From Calycina herbarum (taxonomy: Eukaryota > Ascomycota > Leotiomycetes > Helotiales > Pezizellaceae): a stretch of 64,000 bases of DNA. Shown here one piece after another: positions 58,800 to 64,000 of the stretch. Location of the stretch: NCBI GenBank assembly GCA_001414485.1, contig LLEY01000046.1, positions 62,001 through 126,000 of the forward strand, read 5' to 3'. The translations under genes and the position numbers were made by a program. Every line of letters begins with the position of its first letter. Position 1 is the first letter of the stretch. Below the pieces are notes generated by a model. That model did no database searches and was not told where the DNA came from. It saw only the letters and a program-made list of their open reading frames with translations.

Positions 58800-61700
58800 A
58801 ATTAAACGCTACCTCTAGAGAAAATTAACTTATAGTAATAGCGAAGATAAGAGGAAAGGAACTCTAAGTCTTAATTAATTTAAGAGTAATAAGTAATTTT
58901 CTTTCCCTAGTAGCTTAGAAAAAGCTAAACGTCCTAATTAAAGGTATAAAGCTATACTATCTAGGAGTGGTTAATAGAATAGACGTTATATACTAGGATA
59001 GAATTATCGATTAGTAAACTATTCTAATAAATATTACTATTAAAGGATACTACTTAGATATATAATTCGATATTATTAAAATAGGAAGTAAGGAAGTAAT
59101 ACTAGGTATACTATAGATTAGGGAACATAATCTAGATATTAATTAGAAGGCTCGAATAATAACCTTTAGTCGATATAATTACGTAGGTTTATAATTATAA
59201 CTATAAGGCTAGAACAAGGTTAGCGCCACCTCTTCTAAGACGCTAGGACACCTAGCCTAGGGTCCTCTATAGGTTAGTAGGACAGCTGATAACGAAATAC
59301 CTATGTAGTATAGAGAATTTAGGGCTTTGTTCAAGAACCTAGAAGACTTACGAGCTTTGCTAGAACATCGCTTATAGGATTATAAGATTAAATTAAAAGA
59401 GGGTTATCACCTCTTGAAGTAAAAGCTTCGGTTATATAACTAGAAAAGCCTATAGAGGATAGAAAGTTATATAAAAGAAGATATTAAGAAGGGATATATT
59501 AGGAAATCTAAGTTACTAATTACCTTAAATATACTTATTATTAAAAAGAAAGATAATCTAGATAGAAGAGTATATATTAATTACTAAGAAGTAAATTATA
59601 CTACGATTAAGGACGCTTATCTACTACTACCTAGCTAATACTTATAGGACAAGTTAAGCAAAGTAGTACGATTTATGAAATTAGATTAACGAAACGCTTA
59701 TAGACTTATACGAATAAAAGTAGGGGATAAATAGAAGATAGTATTTACCTTACTATCAAGCCTTTATAAATATATAGTTATACCTTTTAGACTTTATAAC
59801 GTACTAGCTATATATTAGAGATAAAATAATAATATTTTAGGAAATCTTCTAAAGGTAATAGTAATTTATTACCTAGATAATATTCTAATCTTCTTAGAAA
59901 AAGAAGAGGAATATAAGGGATATATTAAAGAAGTTTTATAATAACTTATAAAAGTTAACTCTTAGTTAAAAATCTCGAAATACGAGTTTAGAGTAACTTA
60001 GACCCTCTTCCTAGGATGGGTATTTAGCCTAGGAAAAATAGAGATAGATCTAGTAAAGATCTAGAATATCTTAAACTAGAAGTTACTAGAAAATATAAAA
60101 GACGTATAGTCCTTCCTTAGATTTATAAGCTTTTACTGTCTATTTATTCGAGACTATATAAAGATTACTAAACTAATGTTAGAACTAGTTAAGAAAGCTA
60201 TTAAGTTTATATAGAATAAATAGGTAGAGGACGCTTTTTAGAAAATTAAAGCGAAGTTTATAGAAGAACCTATTCTATACGATTTTGATATAGAAAAGCC
60301 TAGTATAATCGAAATAGACGCCTTAGATATAGTAGTAGGAGCGGTTTACTTATAGCTAAATAATAAAGGAAAACTTATACTTATTATATATTATTCTAAG
60401 ATATTTAACCTAGTATAATAAAACTATAGCATTTTTAATAAAGAATTGCTTATTATAGTATTAGCTTTAGAATATTAGAGAATTTATTTATAGCTAGTAA
60501 AATACCTAGTTATAGTTTTATCTAACTATAAGAACCTTAGAACATTTATAACTACTAAGGAACTTATAATAAAATAATTAGCTAGATAGTTAGAGATATT
60601 AGAAGGATTTAATATTATTATTTAATATATAAAAGAAATATTAAATACTTAAGCTAATGCTTTTAGTTAGAAACCTAGATATAAGAGAGATAAAGAATAT
60701 AAAAAGATTACGATCTTAAAAACTCTTAAGAATAGAGACTTAGTACCTACTATATATAAAATAGTAATAATAAATAATATCTAGATAGATAAGATTTAGA
60801 ATATATATAAAGGTTATAATTAGTATATAAAAGGGAAACTATAGGTTCCTAGCTTATATATAAAGGAGTTCGTCTAGGAATACTATACTACGCCTACTTA
60901 TAGTTACTAAGGAATTCGTAGAACTGTCTAGAGGATAAGATAATACTACTATATTAATCGGTTATCTATAATAGTTAAGGAAGTGATAATAGAATATAAT
61001 ACCTATACTAGGAATAAGGCTTCCTGCTATGCTCCTTATAGATAGATAAACACTACTCTAATACTATAGATACCTTAGAAATTAATATCTATAGATTTTA
61101 TTATTAAATTACTAAAATCTAAAGATCTGATAATAGGAGTTAAATATAACGCGATCCTAGTTATTATAGAACGACTTATAAAGTATATAATTCTAATAGT
61201 ATATATAGAATTAAGTATAGCTAAGGAATTAGCATTTATATTCCTTAGAGAAGTAGTCTTAAGACATAGACTACTAAAAGAAATACTCTTAGATAGAGAT
61301 AAGCTCTTTACCTTAAAATTTTAGATTGCTCTTATAGAACGATTAGGTGCGAAAAGAAAGCTTTTAATAGCTTTCTACTCTTAAATAAATAGAGGGAACG
61401 AACAGATAAATTAAGTAGTTAAAACATACCTTTATTATTATATAAACTACTAGTAAGATAACTAGGTAGAATTATTACCCTTAGTATAGTTTGTTTATAA
61501 TAGTTTAGTAATAGAAACAATACTTGTTACGCTATTCTACGTTAATTTTAAGTATAAATTATTAGTATATCGAGAACCGCTGTCTATAACTATTAACAAC
61601 TAGCTTGCTCGTATTCACGTCTTAAGAATTAAAGGGCTATATAAGGAACTTATAGAGGATTTGTAATTCATAGCTGAAAGAAATACGTACTACTATAATA

Positions 61701-62160
61701 AACGACGTAGTTAGAAGCTAACGCTAAAAGAGGGGGATAAAGTCTACTTAGTATAAAAGAACATTAATATAAAAAGACTAAGTAATAAATTAGATTATAA
61801 AAAACTTAGACTATTTAAAATTAAACGTGTTAAAGGACCTTTAAATTATAAATTAGCACTACTAAGGATAATAAACATCTATCTAGTATTCTATATATCC
61901 TTACTCGAACTAGCACTACTAAGAGCACCACTAGCCCTACTTATAGAGATTTAACTAGTAAACCTAGATACTGAATATAAAGTTGAAAGGATTCTTAACT
62001 ATAAGATTATTAAAGGTAAGATTAAGTATTTAATTAAATAGTTAGATTACCTATACTTAGAAAACACTTAGGAATTAAAAAGCAATCTTAACTATTACCT
62101 AGAGGAACTTCGGGAGTTCTACTACCAAAACCCAGGGTTACCTACATCTCATAGTTAGAA
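58800..62160 (+). pseudogene. Gypsy-2 pol pseudogene: protease, RT, RNase H, integrase, chromodomain
   Basis: Reverse transcriptase is recognisable around 59300-60000 (polar lead-in, LKEGYHLLK, then NILIIKKKDNLD and YLLLP). RNase H follows around 60250-60600 (VLYDFDIEKPSIIEIDALD). Integrase lies around 60880-61640, including GIRRTV, RNKASCYAPY, ISIDFIIKLLKSKDL, AILVIIERLIKY, LFLREVVLRHRLLKEILLDRDKLFT and IALIERLGAKRKL. A chromodomain follows at about 61968-62110 (DTEYKVERILNYKIIKGKIKYLIK, stop for W, LDYL..ENT, stop for W, ELKSNLN). Nearly all stops are TAG at expected Trp or Gln positions. Boundaries are approximate. Confidence 0.72.
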
Positions 62161-62794
62161 GGGAAAGCCTCGAGGAAAGCCGAATCAAGAGTCGGCTCGG
62201 TAACAAAAGCGGGGTCGCTGAAAGAAGAGGGGGCCGCCAGCTAGGCAACCTCTAATTCCCTCTCTTCTTTCTCTTTCTCTGCTCTTTCTTTCTTATTAGC
62301 TTTATCAAGTTCTTATAGGTTAGTAAGACTACGACAGAGCATCTCTTACTCCCGCTCTATAAGGAAGCGTTATTGTTTTCGTAGGCGAAGGATCTTCTAT
62401 ATAGCTTCTTCCTAAATCTTATAGGCTGTCTCTTCCTCCTATTATAACCTCCGCTTCTAGGCATTAATAGATTCCTACTCGAAAATTAAAGGTATTCGAT
62501 TTTACGACTCGATATTATAAGATTTGCCCTTCCTAGTATACTTAGAACACTTAGAGCTACTAGGAACGCTGATACATCGACAGCTGGTTTTCGCATTTAT
62601 ATAACGAGTATAAGGAATCATTTCACGTCCTAAACGTTCGATTCGAAGGGCGTTAAGGGTTCTATATTATTTAAGCTTGTCTTTCAAGAGAGGTGTTAAT
62701 AACATAATAGAAACCAGGGAGGCTGCTAGCCTCTTAACGATATTACTTAGGCTGTACTTAAGCGTAGGGACACGCTAGTCTAAGAAGGGGATAG

Positions 62795-63258
62795 TGTTAC
62801 GAATCATAGTATACGTAGTAAGTAGTCTAAACAGCGTTCTAATAGGATAAGGCATAATATCCGGGAAAGGAAAGTAACATAGGAGGAAATCAGTAATACG
62901 GAAGGACATTAGGGATTTCAGGATCTTACTATTATAGTAATATTAGAAGTTACGTGTAGTTATATAACATAATCGCCTACATCGCTCTAGTTGCCTTAAT
63001 CGCGAGCGACGCGAGCGACGCGAGCGATATAAGCGACGCACTTTAGAAACGAAGGTTCTATATAAGACTGGCACGTCTGCTATTAGATAGGAGCTTCGTA
63101 CTCAACTTTAGTTATTAATCTTATTATCTTGTTTAATATCTTTAATATAAGTAACGAGTTCACTTCCAAGTAAACAACCGGCGCATTCATACTTCTTACT
63201 ACATACCAACCTTCGAGACTTAGTCATCTTTGTTTAGTTCGTTCGAGTTTTCGTTACA
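62795..63258 (+). repeat. Gypsy-2 3' LTR (464 bp)
   Basis: Begins TGTTACGAATCATAG and ends TTCGTTACA, keeping the canonical TG...CA termini. Same length as the 5' LTR and clearly a direct copy, with differences mostly C/T and G/A. The GCGACGCGA tandem recurs near 63003-63035. Confidence 0.9.
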
Positions 63259-64000
63259 CTTGTCTATAAAGACCTAGATACTAACATTTCTAATTCCTAT
63301 TCTATATATCAAGCCGCCACTTATAGTCTTAACTACTCTTAGTACTTTAAGCTCTAATAACTTAGTAAATACGTCTCTAGTATAAGTTATATAGCGTGTA
63401 GCCCCTAAGTCAATTACCTAGGCTACTTAGCTCTTATTAAAACGTCCTATAAGTACTCCTTAGCAGGCGTCTGTTAGAACGTCTTCTGACAGATCTATAG
63501 CAAGCATAACTTCTTCGTCCTATACTAGCTAGTACTGTGGTTGCTATTCTAGCGTTGGTAAAGAGCCTGTAGATACACTCTTTGCTTACTTAGTAAAAGC
63601 TTTCCCTTTAATTGTTTAAATCTAGACAGGACACTTAGTCTTGAAATGCCCTTCCTCTCTACAGCAATAGTAAGTGCCTTTACGCTTCTTACCCTTCTGT
63701 CCTCTATAGCTAGGCCTCTTTGCCTCTTACGCCTTCTGGCGTTTCTATAGTCAGTTATTAGCTATAAGTGCTATTTCCTCAGAGCTTTGATTTCTTAATC
63801 TTAAGCATTACTCTATCTCTTTTAGACTTATAACTACAGAGTCAAAGTCTAGAGTAGACAGCTTGTCTTCAAGGATTTTAATATATATATTATAGTTACT
63901 TCCTAGCTTCTAGACAGCTAAGAGAAGTGTACTAATCTTAGACTTTTCTATAGATACTTCGTCTATATCTATAGCAAAGATAAAGGCCTATAAGTTACGT
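63259..64000 (-). mobile_element. Copia retrotransposon, segment 1 of 3: gag with zinc knuckle, continues past the window
   Basis: On the minus strand around 63695-63635 the reading is KKRKGTYYCCREEGHFKTKCP, a CCHC zinc knuckle of Copia gag. Protease and pre-integrase should follow toward 63264. Upstream gag helices fill 64000-63700. TAG stops are frequent. The 5' LTR is outside the window. Together with the two segments to the left this forms one Copia copy cut twice by Gypsy insertions. Confidence 0.75.

Larger units (their letters stand above)
56474..63258 (+). mobile_element. Gypsy-2: chromodomain Ty3/Gypsy retrotransposon, 6785 bp, RIP-mutated, inserted in the Copia element
   Basis: Direct LTRs of 464 bp and a perfect target duplication CTTGT (56469-56473 and 63259-63263). 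Plus-strand order is gag from ATG 56972, protease, reverse transcriptase, RNase H, integrase and a C-terminal chromodomain. It is interrupted by many TAG codons. Between the chromodomain (about 62050) and the 3' LTR lie about 740 bp of less interpretable sequence. It sits in the Copia element's pre-integrase coding region. Confidence 0.9.

Noticed and set aside
47700..64000. Recoding of UAG as a sense codon, suggested by long frames broken only by TAG
   Set aside because: The homeobox gene at 1186-3681 ends at TAG, TAG stops occur only in repeats, and CpA depletion explains them as RIP.

Overview
The window comes from the nuclear genome of a filamentous ascomycete (Pezizomycotina, possibly Leotiomycetes). 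The genes have short 44-106 nt introns with GTAWGT-like donors, CTRAY branch points and YAG acceptors. The gene families are typical of such fungi: a HET-domain gene, a rhodopsin/PTH11-like membrane protein, a homeobox plus C2H2 regulator, and a CaaX lipopeptide pheromone precursor. Transposons carry the mark of repeat-induced point mutation (RIP): CpA/TpG is strongly depleted, CpG is kept, and the in-frame stops are nearly all TAG.

Layout. 1-640: RIP-mutated pogo/Fot1-like transposase relic running off the left edge. 1186-3681 (+): homeobox/C2H2 transcription factor. 4051-4776 (-): MULE transposase relic. 6867-7440 (+): small secreted Apple/PAN-like protein. 7782-12153 (-): five-exon DEAH RNA helicase with UBA and RWD domains. 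12742-13644 (+): aprataxin. 15179-16276 (-): unknown three-exon gene. 16.3-20.2 kb: gene-empty. 20180-22665: three TA-flanked DNA transposons nested inside one another. 23940-24005 (-): 21-residue pheromone precursor ending CVVM. 25229-26930 (+): broken HET gene. 27479-28147 (-): cyanase. 28556-29602 (-): metallophosphoesterase. 31086-31931 (-): secreted, probably GPI-anchored protein. 34444-36956 (-): secreted rhamnosidase-like glycosidase. 37587-38557 (-): SAM methyltransferase of a secondary-metabolite type. 39035-40452 (+): rhodopsin-domain membrane protein, divergent from the methyltransferase. 41851-43353 (+): FAD fumarate reductase. 44785-45852 (-): unknown coiled-coil protein.

The right arm, about 47.7-64 kb, is one nest of dead retrotransposons. 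A minus-strand Copia element is split by two Gypsy elements. Each Gypsy has equal-length LTRs and a perfect 5-bp target duplication: Gypsy-1 is 50684-55656 (329-bp LTRs, TTTAC) and Gypsy-2 is 56474-63258 (464-bp LTRs, CTTGT, chromodomain integrase).

Splice models below were built by hand from donor, branch and acceptor signals and checked for frame. In each model given as the main call the total coding length is divisible by three. No similarity search was possible; family names rest on recognised motifs.
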